From an uncultured Methylococcaceae bacterium (lineage in GTDB: Bacteria > Pseudomonadota > Gammaproteobacteria > Methylococcales > Methylomonadaceae), in the NCBI GenBank assembly GCA_903939355.1, contig CAJAHC010000464.1, forward strand, positions 1 through 26,303: a stretch of 26,303 nucleotides of DNA, in the 5' to 3' direction. Position 1 is the stretch's first letter. Every line of letters starts with the position of its first letter. The notes beneath the pieces were generated by a model. That model was not told the DNA's origin, did no database searches, and was given only the letters and a program-made list of their open reading frames with translations. Below, in pieces: positions 16,541 to 25,584 of this stretch. The translations under genes were made by a program, and so were the position numbers.

Positions 16541-18196
16541 TTAACCTTCCAGTGCGCGATATTTTTCACGCAAATTATTTCTTATGACAATTGCGGCCAA
16601 ATTTAGACCAATAATAACCAAAACTAACAATAAAGCAGTGGCATAAACTAAAGGTCTCGCTGCCTCAACATTGGGACTTTGAAAGCCAACATCATAAATA
16701 TGAAAACCCAAATGCATAAATTTTCTATCCAAATGCAAAAATGGAAAATTTCCATCCAAAGGTAAGGTGGGTGCAAGCTTAACAACACCTACCAACATTA
16801 ACGGGGCTACCTCTCCAGCAGCCCTTGCGACAGCCAATATCAAGCCAGTCATCATAGCCGGACTAGCCATTGGCAATACTGTTAGCCATAATGTTTCAAG
16901 CTTGGTAGCACCTAAAGCCAAACTACCTTCACGTATTGAGCTTGGAATTCTGGCCAAACCTTCTTCCGTGGATACAATAACAACGGGTAAGGTTAATAAA
17001 GCCAAAGTAATGGAAGCCCACAATAAACCTGGGGTACCAAAAACTGGAGCCGGCGCAGATTCTGGGAAAAATAATTGGTCAATATTACCGCCCAATATGT
17101 ATACAAAGAAGCCTAAACCAAAAACACCATAAACAACAGATGGAACACCGGCAAGATTATTAACAGCGATTCTAATTAATCGTGTCGTAAAGCCCTGCTT
17201 GGCATACTCACGCAAGTACACCGCCGCAATAACACCAAATGGCGTGACAATCACCGACATCATCATAACCATCATAACCGTACCGAAAATTGCCGGAAAA
17301 ATGCCGCCCTCAGTATTCGCTTCACGAGGATCATCGCTTAAAAACTCAACCACCTTGACGCCATAATGAGTTATTTTATCCAGTAAACTCATAGCATTAG
17401 GTTGAAATGCTCTCACTACTTTGAATAAGGGAATTTCCAGAGTTGCGCCACTTTCCGTCTTGGCAACAAGACTATCGCGTCTAATATTTTGATATAAGGT
17501 GGCTAACTGCGTTTGATACTGTTTATAGTCAACATCATAAGCAGCCTTTTCTGCAGCAATCTGCTGCTTTGCCGTTGCATCCCAATGATCTTCCAGTTCT
17601 AATTTTCGTTGTTTAAGCCTTAAACGTTCCAGACCATAATTAACCGCAGCAATTTCTTTTTTTTCTAAATGCGCTATTTCTTTAAAAAGGATTAGTGTTT
17701 TAGCTATCTTTTCCTGAAGCACTGGCCAAGCCTCTTTTTCAGAAGCAATAGTCTGCCCGTTTTCTTTAACTTCGACCAAGCGACCATAAAAATTACCCCA
17801 TTCACGACGCTCCACGACCATCATGTCCAAAGGATCGCTATACTCTTTTACATTACGTTTCTCAATCCATGTGAAGTCAGCACCTGTCAAATCACGATTA
17901 CCGGTTTTAATTAAATACTGAACCAAAGTCTCTTCATCATCTGCCATTTTATGACCAGTTGATTTAGCCATCTCAGCAGGCGTTACGCTGGTTTCGACTT
18001 GCTCACCAATAATTATCTTGGACGACCCATCTTCTTCTTGATAACTGTATTGAGTCACCTGTGACGGCCAAAAATGTCCCACCCCACGGACGGTAACCAA
18101 CCCCAAAACACCAACTACCATGATCATACAAGTACTTACTGCCGCTGCATTGAGCCATATCCAAGGGGCTCCACTTTTAAACCATAACTTAATCAT
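16541..18196 (-). CDS. pstA: Phosphate ABC transporter permease PstA with large periplasmic insertion
   Basis: This is one of the two membrane subunits of the phosphate importer. At 551 residues it is nearly twice the E. coli protein (296). The first transmembrane helix (about 14-36) is followed by a periplasmic insertion to about residue 295 of the type annotated as DUF3333. It includes a highly charged Glu/Lys-rich stretch at 155-245 that should form a coiled coil. The rest (about 298-551) is the standard permease domain, with the EAA-like coupling loop in SSIREGSLALGATKLETLW. The start overlaps the pstC stop by four bases (ATGA), so the two permeases are translationally coupled. The insertion must sit outside the membrane beside PstS and the equally enlarged PstC. 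Confidence 0.96.
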   Translation of the reverse strand: MIKLWFKSGAPWIWLNAAAVSTCMIMVVGVLGLVTVRGVGHFWPSQVTQYSYQEEDGSSKIIIGEQVETSVTPAEMAKSTGHKMADDEETLVQYLIKTGNRDLTGADFTWIEKRNVKEYSDPLDMMVVERREWGNFYGRLVEVKENGQTIASEKEAWPVLQEKIAKTLILFKEIAHLEKKEIAAVNYGLERLRLKQRKLELEDHWDATAKQQIAAEKAAYDVDYKQYQTQLATLYQNIRRDSLVAKTESGATLEIPLFKVVRAFQPNAMSLLDKITHYGVKVVEFLSDDPREANTEGGIFPAIFGTVMMVMMMSVIVTPFGVIAAVYLREYAKQGFTTRLIRIAVNNLAGVPSVVYGVFGLGFFVYILGGNIDQLFFPESAPAPVFGTPGLLWASITLALLTLPVVIVSTEEGLARIPSSIREGSLALGATKLETLWLTVLPMASPAMMTGLILAVARAAGEVAPLMLVGVVKLAPTLPLDGNFPFLHLDRKFMHLGFHIYDVGFQSPNVEAARPLVYATALLLVLVIIGLNLAAIVIRNNLREKYRALEG

Positions 18197-20472
18197 AATG
18201 AACTATATTTTTCGCGTAAGCGCTGACGTATAATTTCAGCTAACGTATTAAAAACAAAAGTAAACATGAACAATACCAAAGCAGCTAAAAACAATACCCG
18301 ATAATGAGTACTATCTACCGCAGATTCAGGCATTTCCACAGCAATATTTGCAGCCAAGGTACGTAATCCCTGAAAAACACTCAAGTCCATAACAGGTGTA
18401 TTCCCCGTTGCCATTAACACAATCATGGTTTCACCCACTGCCCTACCCAGACCAATCATAACAGCGGAAAAAATACCTGGACTAGCTGTCAATAACACGA
18501 CTTTAATCATTGTTTGCCAAGGTGTAGCACCTAAAGCCAGGGAACCTACTGTTAAATGTTTAGGCACACTAAAAATAGCATCTTCTGCAATTGAAAAAAT
18601 AGTTGGTATTACCGCGAACCCCATTGCTATACCAACAACCAACGCGTTGCGTTGATCATAGCCGATACCAAATTCCGTTTTAAACCAGTCGCGTAATGTG
18701 CCATGAAATAAGAAAGATTCCAAAGGGATACTGACTCTAAAAGCAAACCAAGCGCTTAATATAATAACCGGAACTAATATAGCCGACTCCCATCCATCGG
18801 GTATCGATTGTTTAATCGATCTAGGTAGATATTGCCAAGCATAAGCAAACAACATAACACTTAAGGGAACCAACATAAGTAAGGCAAATAAGCCCGCCAA
18901 ATATTCTTCAATAATCGGCGCCAACCATAATCCTGCCAGAAATCCCAAAATAACGGTCGGTAGAGCACCCATTAATTCAATTGATGGCTTAACGTATTGA
19001 CGCATTCGTGGCGTCATAAAATAAGCCGTATAAATAGCACCCATCAGCGCCAATGGCATTGCTACCAACATTGCATAAAAAGCAGCTTTTAGGGTGCCAA
19101 AAACTAGCGGAGTTAGACTGTATTTTGGTTCAAAATCACTGTTTGCAGACGATGACTGCCAAATATAATCAGGTTTTGGATAACTCTCATACCATACTTT
19201 TTGCCAGATCGACCGTAACGAAACTTCCGGATGTTCATTATCCACTTGCCAGAAACTTATTTTATTATTCCCAGACTGCACTATTACGGCATTAGCTCGT
19301 GGTGATATCGCTGCAGCTATTGCACCAGAACCATCACCTTGCTCTTTAATCATTTCTCTTTCAGACGTCGAATGATAAACACCTAAAGTACCATCGGCAT
19401 CGACTGTCATAAAACCTTTTCGGCGTTGCTCTGCATTTATTGAAACTACAGCCTTATCTGAGACTTTAAAAACTCTTATTTTCTGCATAGTAAAGCCATT
19501 AGATTTCCCTCTGACCTTACTCCACTGTGAAACCAAACCGCTAGAATCCCCAATCAACAAAGAAAGATCAGCCGTTAAGAAGCTTACACTGGTAATTTTT
19601 TGTCCTGGCTCAATAATAGTTTGCTCTTGAGTCAGTTTAGGAGCATATTTATTGCTTATATTAAATAATGCTAACTGTCCATTAGTGCTTAATAAATAAA
19701 GATTTTTTTCTTTTTTATCAATTAAAATATCATTAACTTCAGCAGCAGAATAGTCTATAAGCGCATCTGTGCGTGTCATAGCCCCTTCCTCAGAGAACAA
19801 TGATTTTTCTTTTTCAAAATGAGTAATATGTAGTTTATTGGCCGTTTTTGAAACAATTGTGCTCGCATTGTCACCCAAGGTAACGGCAATTTTCTCTAAA
19901 GCCTCTCCTGTCTCATTAATTACCAAAGGCGTTTCACCCATCGGATAAGTTAACAATGGTGTGATAAGACGAATGTTATTCGGGTAAGTGATTTTATATT
20001 GATATTTAACAATAACAGCCTTGCCATCAGACAATCCATAAATTAAAGCCCCTTCACTAATGGGACTACCTTGAGAAAAGCTCACGATTCTAGAGCCTTC
20101 AGGTATTTTGATAGTTTCCTTTAAAATAATTTTGCCCGTAGCAACGGCAAAAAATATAACTTGACCACTATCAGTAAATCGAGCAGCTACTTCATTTTGC
20201 TCTTCAATTCCCAGCAGTAGCGTTTTACCCGAGGCTAATTCAGGTACCTCATATTGATTAACTGATTGAGCTGTTGCTGAAATAAATAGGGGATAAACCA
20301 CATATAGCAAGTAGAAAAAAATCAATGCGATCGCAAAGATCACACCAAGCCCACCTACAACAACGCCATAACGAGCCGTAGCATCTTTCAAAAGACGCCA
20401 ACGCTCATGAACACCGCCAGTTGACAGCTTTAAGTGTGAAGAAGAATTAGTTGGTACGTTTATCTTTGACAT
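18193..20472 (-). CDS. pstC: Phosphate ABC transporter permease PstC with propeller-like periplasmic domain
   Basis: This is the partner of PstA in the phosphate importer, but 759 residues long against 319 in E. coli. One transmembrane helix (about 36-63) is followed by about 385 periplasmic residues (65-450) with recurrent WD40-like strands such as LLIGDSSGLVSQW, GFMTVDADGTLGVYH and AVIVQSGNNKISFWQV. This pattern suggests a beta-propeller. The permease domain runs from about 452 to the end, with the coupling loop in PKHLTVGSLALGATPWQTM. Enlarged PstC proteins occur in Pseudomonas and relatives. The spacer before the ATG shows no clear ribosome binding site. The gene is 206 bases after pstS, with a terminator hairpin in the gap, and overlaps pstA by four bases. 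Confidence 0.95.
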   Translation of the reverse strand: MSKINVPTNSSSHLKLSTGGVHERWRLLKDATARYGVVVGGLGVIFAIALIFFYLLYVVYPLFISATAQSVNQYEVPELASGKTLLLGIEEQNEVAARFTDSGQVIFFAVATGKIILKETIKIPEGSRIVSFSQGSPISEGALIYGLSDGKAVIVKYQYKITYPNNIRLITPLLTYPMGETPLVINETGEALEKIAVTLGDNASTIVSKTANKLHITHFEKEKSLFSEEGAMTRTDALIDYSAAEVNDILIDKKEKNLYLLSTNGQLALFNISNKYAPKLTQEQTIIEPGQKITSVSFLTADLSLLIGDSSGLVSQWSKVRGKSNGFTMQKIRVFKVSDKAVVSINAEQRRKGFMTVDADGTLGVYHSTSEREMIKEQGDGSGAIAAAISPRANAVIVQSGNNKISFWQVDNEHPEVSLRSIWQKVWYESYPKPDYIWQSSSANSDFEPKYSLTPLVFGTLKAAFYAMLVAMPLALMGAIYTAYFMTPRMRQYVKPSIELMGALPTVILGFLAGLWLAPIIEEYLAGLFALLMLVPLSVMLFAYAWQYLPRSIKQSIPDGWESAILVPVIILSAWFAFRVSIPLESFLFHGTLRDWFKTEFGIGYDQRNALVVGIAMGFAVIPTIFSIAEDAIFSVPKHLTVGSLALGATPWQTMIKVVLLTASPGIFSAVMIGLGRAVGETMIVLMATGNTPVMDLSVFQGLRTLAANIAVEMPESAVDSTHYRVLFLAALVLFMFTFVFNTLAEIIRQRLREKYSSL

Positions 20473-20527
20473 GCAGGAGTTCTACAGTTGAAATGTGACC
20501 ATGATAAAACAAAAATAAATAAAAAAT

Positions 20528-20557
20528 TGGCCAAGATTATTAAATAAATCTTGGCCA
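20528..20557 (-). terminator. Intrinsic terminator/attenuator between pstS and pstC
   Basis: TGGCCAAGATT (20528-20538) pairs perfectly with AATCTTGGCCA (20547-20557) over 11 bp with an 8-base loop. On the minus strand it is followed by ATTTTTTATTTATTTTTG, a strong T-run. It lies after pstS and before pstC in an operon that is normally co-transcribed, so it probably lets most transcripts end after pstS. The opposite strand also has a T-run, but no gene there needs it. Confidence 0.88.
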
Positions 20558-20678
20558 CATTTTTTTCAAATTAACCTAGACAAAAAAGAGAGAATAAAGT
20601 TAATTCAGAACAACATCCCTATCTATGCATCCTTGCACAACAACTAAAACCCTTTTTTATCACATCCATATCGATTAA

Positions 20679-21662
20679 CTATTTGAGCGTAGCTATTACT
20701 TTTTTAACAACTCCGGCAGGTAATGGAATATAACCGTCTTTTATTACAACTTCTTGACCAGCCTTTGATAAAACCATTTTCATGAACTCATTTTCCAATG
20801 GCGGTAAAGGCGCATTTGGTTTTTTATTTACATAAACATATAAATATCTTGTCAATGGATAAGTACCGTTAATTGCATTTTCAGTCGTTGGCACAATAAA
20901 AGGTTCGCCTTCTTTTTTAGCCAAAGGCACCATACGAACACCCGATGTTGTGTAACCCATACCAGAATAACCAATGCCATTCTTTGATGTTGTTACCGAC
21001 TGAACTACAGATGCTGATCCTGGCTGTTCATTTACATTACTTTTAAAATCACCTTTACATAAAGCGTTTTCTTTAAAATAGCCATAGGTACCTGAAACTG
21101 AGTTACGTCCGTATAATTGAATACTTTTCGAACCCCATACAGCAACGCCCGCGTCACCCCATGTTTCGATATCATTTGCATAACCACAATTAAGCGTTGA
21201 TGAGAATATTGCATCAACTTGAGGAATGGTCAAGCCTTTAATGGGGTTATCTTTATTGACCATTACCGCTAGCGCATCAATTGCAACTGGCACAGCAGTC
21301 GGTTTGTACCCGTGTTTATCTTCGAAAGCTTCAAGCTCATCATCTTTCATCTCGCGACTCATCGGTCCAAGATTAGACGTACCCTCTGTTAATGCAGGTG
21401 GCGCGGTAGAAGATCCCGCTGCTTGTATTTGTACATTAACAGTTGGATACTGACGGCTAAACTCTTCAGCCCAAAGCGTCATTAAATTTGCTAAAGTATC
21501 TGAACCGACACTAGACAAGTTACCTGCAATACCGCTAGCTTTTTGATAATCAGGTATACCTGCATCAACTGTTTGCACGGCACTTGCCGCACCTGTCACC
21601 AATGCTAAAGAAGCAAGGCTCATTGCTGCCATTAACGATTTTGTTTTAAAAGAAAGTTTCAT
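20679..21662 (-). CDS. pstS: Periplasmic phosphate-binding protein PstS
   Basis: It captures inorganic phosphate in the periplasm and delivers it to PstC/PstA. I start it at the ATG at 21662 (327 residues); a TTG two codons upstream is unnecessary. The signal peptide spans residues 1-28, ending GAASA|VQ. Phosphate-contact loops are visible as SSVGSDTL (50-57), AGSSTAPPA (82-90), LGPMSREM (98-105) and SVSGTYGYF in the middle of the protein. It is the PstS subtype related to the Pseudomonas protein. A Pho box and -10 element lie upstream, and a terminator lies downstream before pstC. The weak GAG ribosome binding site sits 9 bases from the ATG. Confidence 0.96.
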   Translation of the reverse strand: MKLSFKTKSLMAAMSLASLALVTGAASAVQTVDAGIPDYQKASGIAGNLSSVGSDTLANLMTLWAEEFSRQYPTVNVQIQAAGSSTAPPALTEGTSNLGPMSREMKDDELEAFEDKHGYKPTAVPVAIDALAVMVNKDNPIKGLTIPQVDAIFSSTLNCGYANDIETWGDAGVAVWGSKSIQLYGRNSVSGTYGYFKENALCKGDFKSNVNEQPGSASVVQSVTTSKNGIGYSGMGYTTSGVRMVPLAKKEGEPFIVPTTENAINGTYPLTRYLYVYVNKKPNAPLPPLENEFMKMVLSKAGQEVVIKDGYIPLPAGVVKKVIATLK

Positions 21663-21716
21663 TATCAAATCTCAAAGTTAATTATTGTGGAACCATTATG
21701 AACGTATAACATAACA

Positions 21717-21750
21717 AGAATATTAATATTATATGACAGTAATATGACAG
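21717..21750 (-). promoter_or_regulatory. Pho box and -10 element of pstS
   Basis: On the minus strand CTGTCATATTACTGTCAT (21750-21733) carries two CTGTCAT direct repeats 11 bases apart, differing from the classical CTGTCATAAAACTGTCAT only in the AT spacer. Ten bases further on, TATTCT (21722-21717) can serve as -10, the same spacing as in E. coli phoA. PhoB-P would therefore activate pstS under phosphate limitation. Confidence 0.9.
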
Positions 21751-21804
21751 CAACATAATCTAAAGCTAATTACCTTTGATTAATTCAATAAACCATACGT
21801 CCAT

Positions 21805-22323
21805 TTATAGATTTTCTTCAGGTAATAATTTTGCCCGCGTTATGCCTACAAGGGTTGCGCAACCAGCCTCCAGATATGTCCAGTCATCTGGCATAGTCAA
21901 TCTAACCAGCGTCGCAGTCGATAATAATCTCTCAACATCAGGCAAGTTATTGACACCCACCAAATTTACAAGTAAATCTTCCAGTTCTGGATTATGCCCG
22001 ACCATCAAAACCTGTTTTGCTTCCGGCGGGCATTCTGCCAATACTGTCTTTAACCGTTCAAAACCTTCTTGATATAAACGCTTATCTTGCACAATATCCA
22101 CTGTTTCTTCTGCAAAAGCTTTATGCACAAACTTTGCAGTCATATAAGCTCTTTTTGCTGGCGATGAAATTAGATAATCAGGTATCAAATTTTCTTTTTT
22201 TAACCAGACTCCCATGCTTTCAGCAGCCTTTTTTCCACGTTTTTTTAAAGGTCTGTCGTAATCATCTACAGCGAGATTACGATCGGATTTTCCATGCCTA
22301 AGTAACCACAATTGTCTGCTCAT
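21805..22323 (-). CDS. sixA: SixA-type phosphohistidine phosphatase
   Basis: This member of the histidine phosphatase (phosphoglycerate mutase-like) superfamily has 172 residues from the ATG at 22323. An upstream extension to 22380 would add 19 unconserved residues, and the ATG has an AGGGT ribosome binding site. The catalytic motif is LLRHGKSDRN with His10. The second catalytic His is in VLMVGHNPELEDL, and SSPAKRAYMTA is the third family motif. SixA in E. coli removes phosphate from histidine of the nitrogen-PTS protein NPr; the target here is unknown. It is immediately upstream of pstS in the same direction and divergent from the CHAD gene, and SixA/CHAD adjacency is a recurring arrangement that hints at phosphate or polyphosphate metabolism. 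Confidence 0.92.
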   Translation of the reverse strand: MSRQLWLLRHGKSDRNLAVDDYDRPLKKRGKKAAESMGVWLKKENLIPDYLISSPAKRAYMTAKFVHKAFAEETVDIVQDKRLYQEGFERLKTVLAECPPEAKQVLMVGHNPELEDLLVNLVGVNNLPDVERLLSTATLVRLTMPDDWTYLEAGCATLVGITRAKLLPEENL

Positions 22324-22397
22324 TTTATTATTACCCTGTTGTTTTTTTACAAAAAAGTCTAGACTACAATTCCTTAACATAGCTTTTAATTGTTACA

Positions 22398-22431
22398 TTG
22401 TCATTAAATGTTCACACTCCATCTATACAAT
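22398..22431 (+). promoter_or_regulatory. Candidate Pho box and -10 element of the CHAD gene
   Basis: TTGTCATTAAATGTTCAC (22398-22415) matches the Pho-box consensus CTGTCATAAAACTGTCAC at 13 of 18 positions, with the half-sites 11 bases apart. Exactly ten bases downstream is TACAAT (22426-22431), a 5/6 match to TATAAT, so both the sequence and the spacing parallel the pstS promoter. The ATG of the CHAD gene is 37 bases further on. The second half-site (TGTTCAC) is degenerate, so PhoB binding is inferred. Confidence 0.6.
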
Positions 22432-22468
22432 GTCTTTTGATAAACCTTAATCCCTCACCTTAAGTGAT

Positions 22469-23992
22469 ATGCACCTAGAATTTGATTTCCCTGCGAATTT
22501 AACTGCTGAAAAATTTATTGCCAAATTAAGCGATAAGACTAACGTAGAACTTGTGTCCAGGCATTACTCCCTAATAACTTATTACGATAGTTTTGACTGG
22601 AGACTTTATAAAAACGGTATTACTTGTGAACTTATTCGATCAAAAACAGCATCAACTTTGCTCGTAAAACGCTTGGAAAACGGCTTTGTAATAGCTAACA
22701 CAGCAATCAAAGATATGCCTCCATTCAGCCAACAAATTCAATCAAAAGATGTTTGCAATACCTTAACACCCTTATTGGAAATGCGTGCACTATTACCATT
22801 ATGTAATCTCGATTACGAGATTGTTAACTTAAACATACTTAATAAAGATAAAAAAATCGTACTTCGCATGATCATAGAGGATCATGTTTTTTTAAATAAT
22901 CGACTGATATTACAACCCATTAAAGGTTATCACAAAGCTGCTGAGCAAATCATAGATACTATCACTACCAAACTTGGCTTAACATCTGCCAGCAAACCCT
23001 TACTGGTTATCGCATTACGACTACAGGGCCGAAAGCCAAATGATTATTCATCAAAAATGAATATCAACTTAGATCCCGATATGCGTGCAGACATTGCTAT
23101 CAAGTATATCTACAGCCACCTATTGAAAGCTATAAAAGATAACGAACAAGGTACTATTGCAGATACTGATAGTGAGTTTCTTCACGATTTTAGGGTTGCA
23201 GTACGAAGAACACGCGTCGGAATGAACCAACTTAAAGGTGTTTTACCCGACAATATTAATAGCCGTTATGCTGATTTTTTTTCATGGTTAGGACAAATAA
23301 CAAGTCTAACCCGAGATATTGACGCTTATCTGTTAAGTTTTGAAACATTTAAAAATAGCCTGCCCGCCTCAATTCGAAATGATATTGATCCACTTCAAAC
23401 ACTTCTTGTTTCTAAAAAACAATTAGCACAGAAAGAACTTGCAAAAAAACTTCGTTCAGCCAGCTATTTAGTTACTCTATCTGAATGGGAGCAATTTCTA
23501 AAACAACAAGCACTTATTACACCAACAGAACCGAATGCAAGGCTTTCTATAAAACAATTGGCGGACAGGAGAATCTCAAAAAACTATAAGCTTATTTTGA
23601 AAGAAGGTTCGGCAATCAATGAAAATTCACCTTCCGAGGCATTACATGATTTAAGAAAATCTTGTAAAAAATTACGCTATTTGATGGAATTTTTCCAAAG
23701 TTTATACCTTGAAAGTCAGATAAATCACTTCATTAAAAACCTGAAAAAACTCCAAGAGGTTTTAGGTGATTATCAGGATTATGCTGTTCAAGAACAGACC
23801 CTAAGGGAGTACAGCGAAGAAATGTTAAATAATAATGTGGATGCCAACACTCTGTTAGCCATGGGGGTTTTGATACAAAACCTAGATTCTTTTAAAAATC
23901 GAGCTCGTCAAGCCTTCTCATCAAAATTTGAAACATTCAAGCACGAAGAAAATCAATCTGCATTTGATACGCTTCTAGCAGCCAAAACCTAA
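22469..23992 (+). CDS. CYTH-like/CHAD-domain protein
   Basis: This 507-residue cytosolic protein has two parts. Residues 1-190 resemble a CYTH (triphosphate tunnel metalloenzyme) domain: YYDSFDWRLYKNGITCELIR matches the typical second strand pair. However, the initial ExExK metal motif is reduced to LEF, so catalysis is doubtful. From about 205 to the end is a CHAD domain, an all-helical, polyphosphate-binding module, with both signature helices: HDFRVAVRRTR (239-249) and HDLRKSCKKLR (393-403). Their His, Arg and Lys residues would grip the phosphate chain. CHAD proteins bind polyphosphate granules in other bacteria. It is divergent from sixA beside the pst operon and has its own Pho-box-like promoter, which supports a role in phosphate storage. 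The ribosome binding site is weak. Confidence 0.9.
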   Translation: MHLEFDFPANLTAEKFIAKLSDKTNVELVSRHYSLITYYDSFDWRLYKNGITCELIRSKTASTLLVKRLENGFVIANTAIKDMPPFSQQIQSKDVCNTLTPLLEMRALLPLCNLDYEIVNLNILNKDKKIVLRMIIEDHVFLNNRLILQPIKGYHKAAEQIIDTITTKLGLTSASKPLLVIALRLQGRKPNDYSSKMNINLDPDMRADIAIKYIYSHLLKAIKDNEQGTIADTDSEFLHDFRVAVRRTRVGMNQLKGVLPDNINSRYADFFSWLGQITSLTRDIDAYLLSFETFKNSLPASIRNDIDPLQTLLVSKKQLAQKELAKKLRSASYLVTLSEWEQFLKQQALITPTEPNARLSIKQLADRRISKNYKLILKEGSAINENSPSEALHDLRKSCKKLRYLMEFFQSLYLESQINHFIKNLKKLQEVLGDYQDYAVQEQTLREYSEEMLNNNVDANTLLAMGVLIQNLDSFKNRARQAFSSKFETFKHEENQSAFDTLLAAKT

Positions 23993-24131
23993 TCAATCTA
24001 ACTAAACCGTTACACCCGCACATTACAACGCATATAAATGGCTTAATATGGGCGGGTAACTCTAAATTACCCACCACATCCATTCGCTTTAATCTTTATG
24101 AGAAAACACTTACTCAAAAGATATGTCAGTC

Positions 24132-24650
24132 CTATTTAGTTAGTTTTGCGCTTAATTGTGCTGACCATTGACCAAAAAATGTACCTACAACAATAGAGAT
24201 AGATATTACCAATAATGGATTACTTAACGAAATGCCCAACAAAACATCTTGATTCAATTTGTCGGGTGTTTGGAGTAAATAAGCAAAGGTAGATGAATAG
24301 CCAAGAACGCTGGCAGGGATTGTTGCGAGCTGAGGAATATTGGCTGCAAGACACATAACTACAACTGCAACTGCTACTGTAATTGCTGCCATAGCTGGAA
24401 ACCCAAGAGCAGCAGTTGACGGGATATTAGTCAATAATATGGCTGTAATCCATGCCATGAATACACCGAATATCCCACACACTATAGTGTTGATTAAAGC
24501 TTCCTTAGTCGCACCCAAGAAAAAGTAAGCTGCCCAAGCAATAGTTGCAGCCCATATAAAAAACACACCACTGGCTGGCCCTACTGCCAAAAATGTTGCA
24601 ACCCCGGCCAATCCACCAATACTTAAAGAGAGCGCTGTTAGTTTATCCAT
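24132..24650 (-). CDS. DUF1097 inner-membrane protein
   Basis: The ATG at 24650 has GGAG about 8 bases upstream and starts the conserved domain, so I prefer it to the longer frame reaching 24671. The 172 residues are almost wholly hydrophobic, with about five to six membrane helices rich in Ala, Gly, Ile and Val. This matches DUF1097, the family of E. coli YcdZ, whose function is unknown. Glycine-rich segments such as GGLAGVATFLAVGPASGVFF hint at a channel or transporter, but there is no direct evidence. It stands alone: the CHAD gene converges on it, and 199 bases separate it from the metal-transporter pair upstream. Confidence 0.8.
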   Translation of the reverse strand: MDKLTALSLSIGGLAGVATFLAVGPASGVFFIWAATIAWAAYFFLGATKEALINTIVCGIFGVFMAWITAILLTNIPSTAALGFPAMAAITVAVAVVVMCLAANIPQLATIPASVLGYSSTFAYLLQTPDKLNQDVLLGISLSNPLLVISISIVVGTFFGQWSAQLSAKLTK

Positions 24651-24849
24651 AATATATCTCCAAAAAATCACCTCATCATTAAGTAGTTAAATTTCACATT
24701 GAGGTGGATCTATGAAATCTAACAATTTGAATTACTTCAATGAACACAATTAACAAAACTGAGCATTTCAAAATAGTACCAAAAAATGTTCTAATTTAAT
24801 AATTCTATCCTTTACTAAGGACACGGGTCAATTGCCAACACAAAGTGAC

Positions 24850-25554
24850 TTAGACTACATTAGTACTATAAGTCTTGTAAAAAGCCAGCACAGACAAGCC
24901 CAGAAAAATACTACCACTAATTTTATGTAGTAACCCTAGAGAAACTTTTTTTAATAGGGTGCGTCCTGCGAGAATACCCAAAGCTGATGTGAATGCAAGC
25001 GCAAAGGTCGAACCAAGCCATACAGCTACAGGAACGGCAGCACTGCTTAAAGCTACAACAGCTAATTGTGTTTTGTCACCAAACTCAGCCAACGTAATCA
25101 ATAAGAAAGTGGTAAAAAATATACCGTGACCACTTTTTACTTTGATCTCCTCTTCACTGCCATCTGCTTTTATTCGTAAAGAATGAACCCCGAATACAGC
25201 AAATAAAACTGCAACGATTGCCGCCACAATCGATTCTGGTAACCAACTAGCTATAGCAACGCCAAAAATAACGGCCAGTGTATTAAGAAAGGCAAATGCT
25301 GCAATCGCTCCCAATAAAACTGGCATTGCTCTATGTCTGGAGGCTAACGTCATACAAACCAGCTGACTTTTATCACCAATTTCGGCTGCAGCAATAAGCG
25401 CAAAACTCGTTGCTGTAGTTGCTGAAAGTTCGGCGATATTACCAGTGACCAATAACGATTGAAAATACTCTAAAGTTGCATGAAACGCTTCTAATAAATA
25501 AGGTATACCCAATAAGTTTAAAAATTGCTGTAAATAACTTTGAAAATTATCCAT
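24850..25554 (-). CDS. GDT1/UPF0016 (TMEM165-type) cation transporter
   Basis: This 234-residue membrane protein carries the two family signatures E-x-G-D-K-(S/T): E58-I-G-D-K-S63 and E157-F-G-D-K-T162, in two inverted three-helix repeats joined by a charged loop (residues 128-142, GSEEEIKVK). Eukaryotic members move Mn2+ and Ca2+ against protons, and a bacterial relative (MneA of Vibrio) exports Mn2+, so manganese export is the likeliest role. An N-terminal extension of about 40 residues precedes the first repeat. An AAGGA ribosome binding site lies about 6 bases before the ATG. It follows the ZIP gene by 30 bases, so the two probably form an operon. No yybP-ykoY manganese riboswitch is possible in that short gap. 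Confidence 0.9.
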   Translation of the reverse strand: MDNFQSYLQQFLNLLGIPYLLEAFHATLEYFQSLLVTGNIAELSATTATSFALIAAAEIGDKSQLVCMTLASRHRAMPVLLGAIAAFAFLNTLAVIFGVAIASWLPESIVAAIVAVLFAVFGVHSLRIKADGSEEEIKVKSGHGIFFTTFLLITLAEFGDKTQLAVVALSSAAVPVAVWLGSTFALAFTSALGILAGRTLLKKVSLGLLHKISGSIFLGLSVLAFYKTYSTNVV

Positions 25555-25584
25555 TCTTATCCTTGAAATACTTGAGTACTTTTA

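Noticed and set aside
16767..17132. A 121-codon open frame on the + strand opposite pstA.
   Set aside because: It lies wholly inside pstA, lacks a ribosome binding site, and its composition (many Pro, Ala, Lys) is that of an antisense shadow of a membrane protein gene.
24009..24072. Two mutually exclusive short stems (GTTA..CCCGC/GCGGGTAAC and GGGTAA/TTACCC) after the CHAD gene, resembling an attenuator.
   Set aside because: The longer stem has a two-base bulge and a loop of about 30 bases, neither is followed by a T-run, and no gene lies downstream on that strand.
24712..24753. A 13-codon frame (MKSNNLNYFNEHN) on the + strand with a GAGG sequence 7 bases upstream, in the gap between the DUF1097 and GDT1 genes.
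   Set aside because: No gene follows on that strand for it to lead, so it is not a regulatory leader peptide, and a frame this short arises easily by chance.
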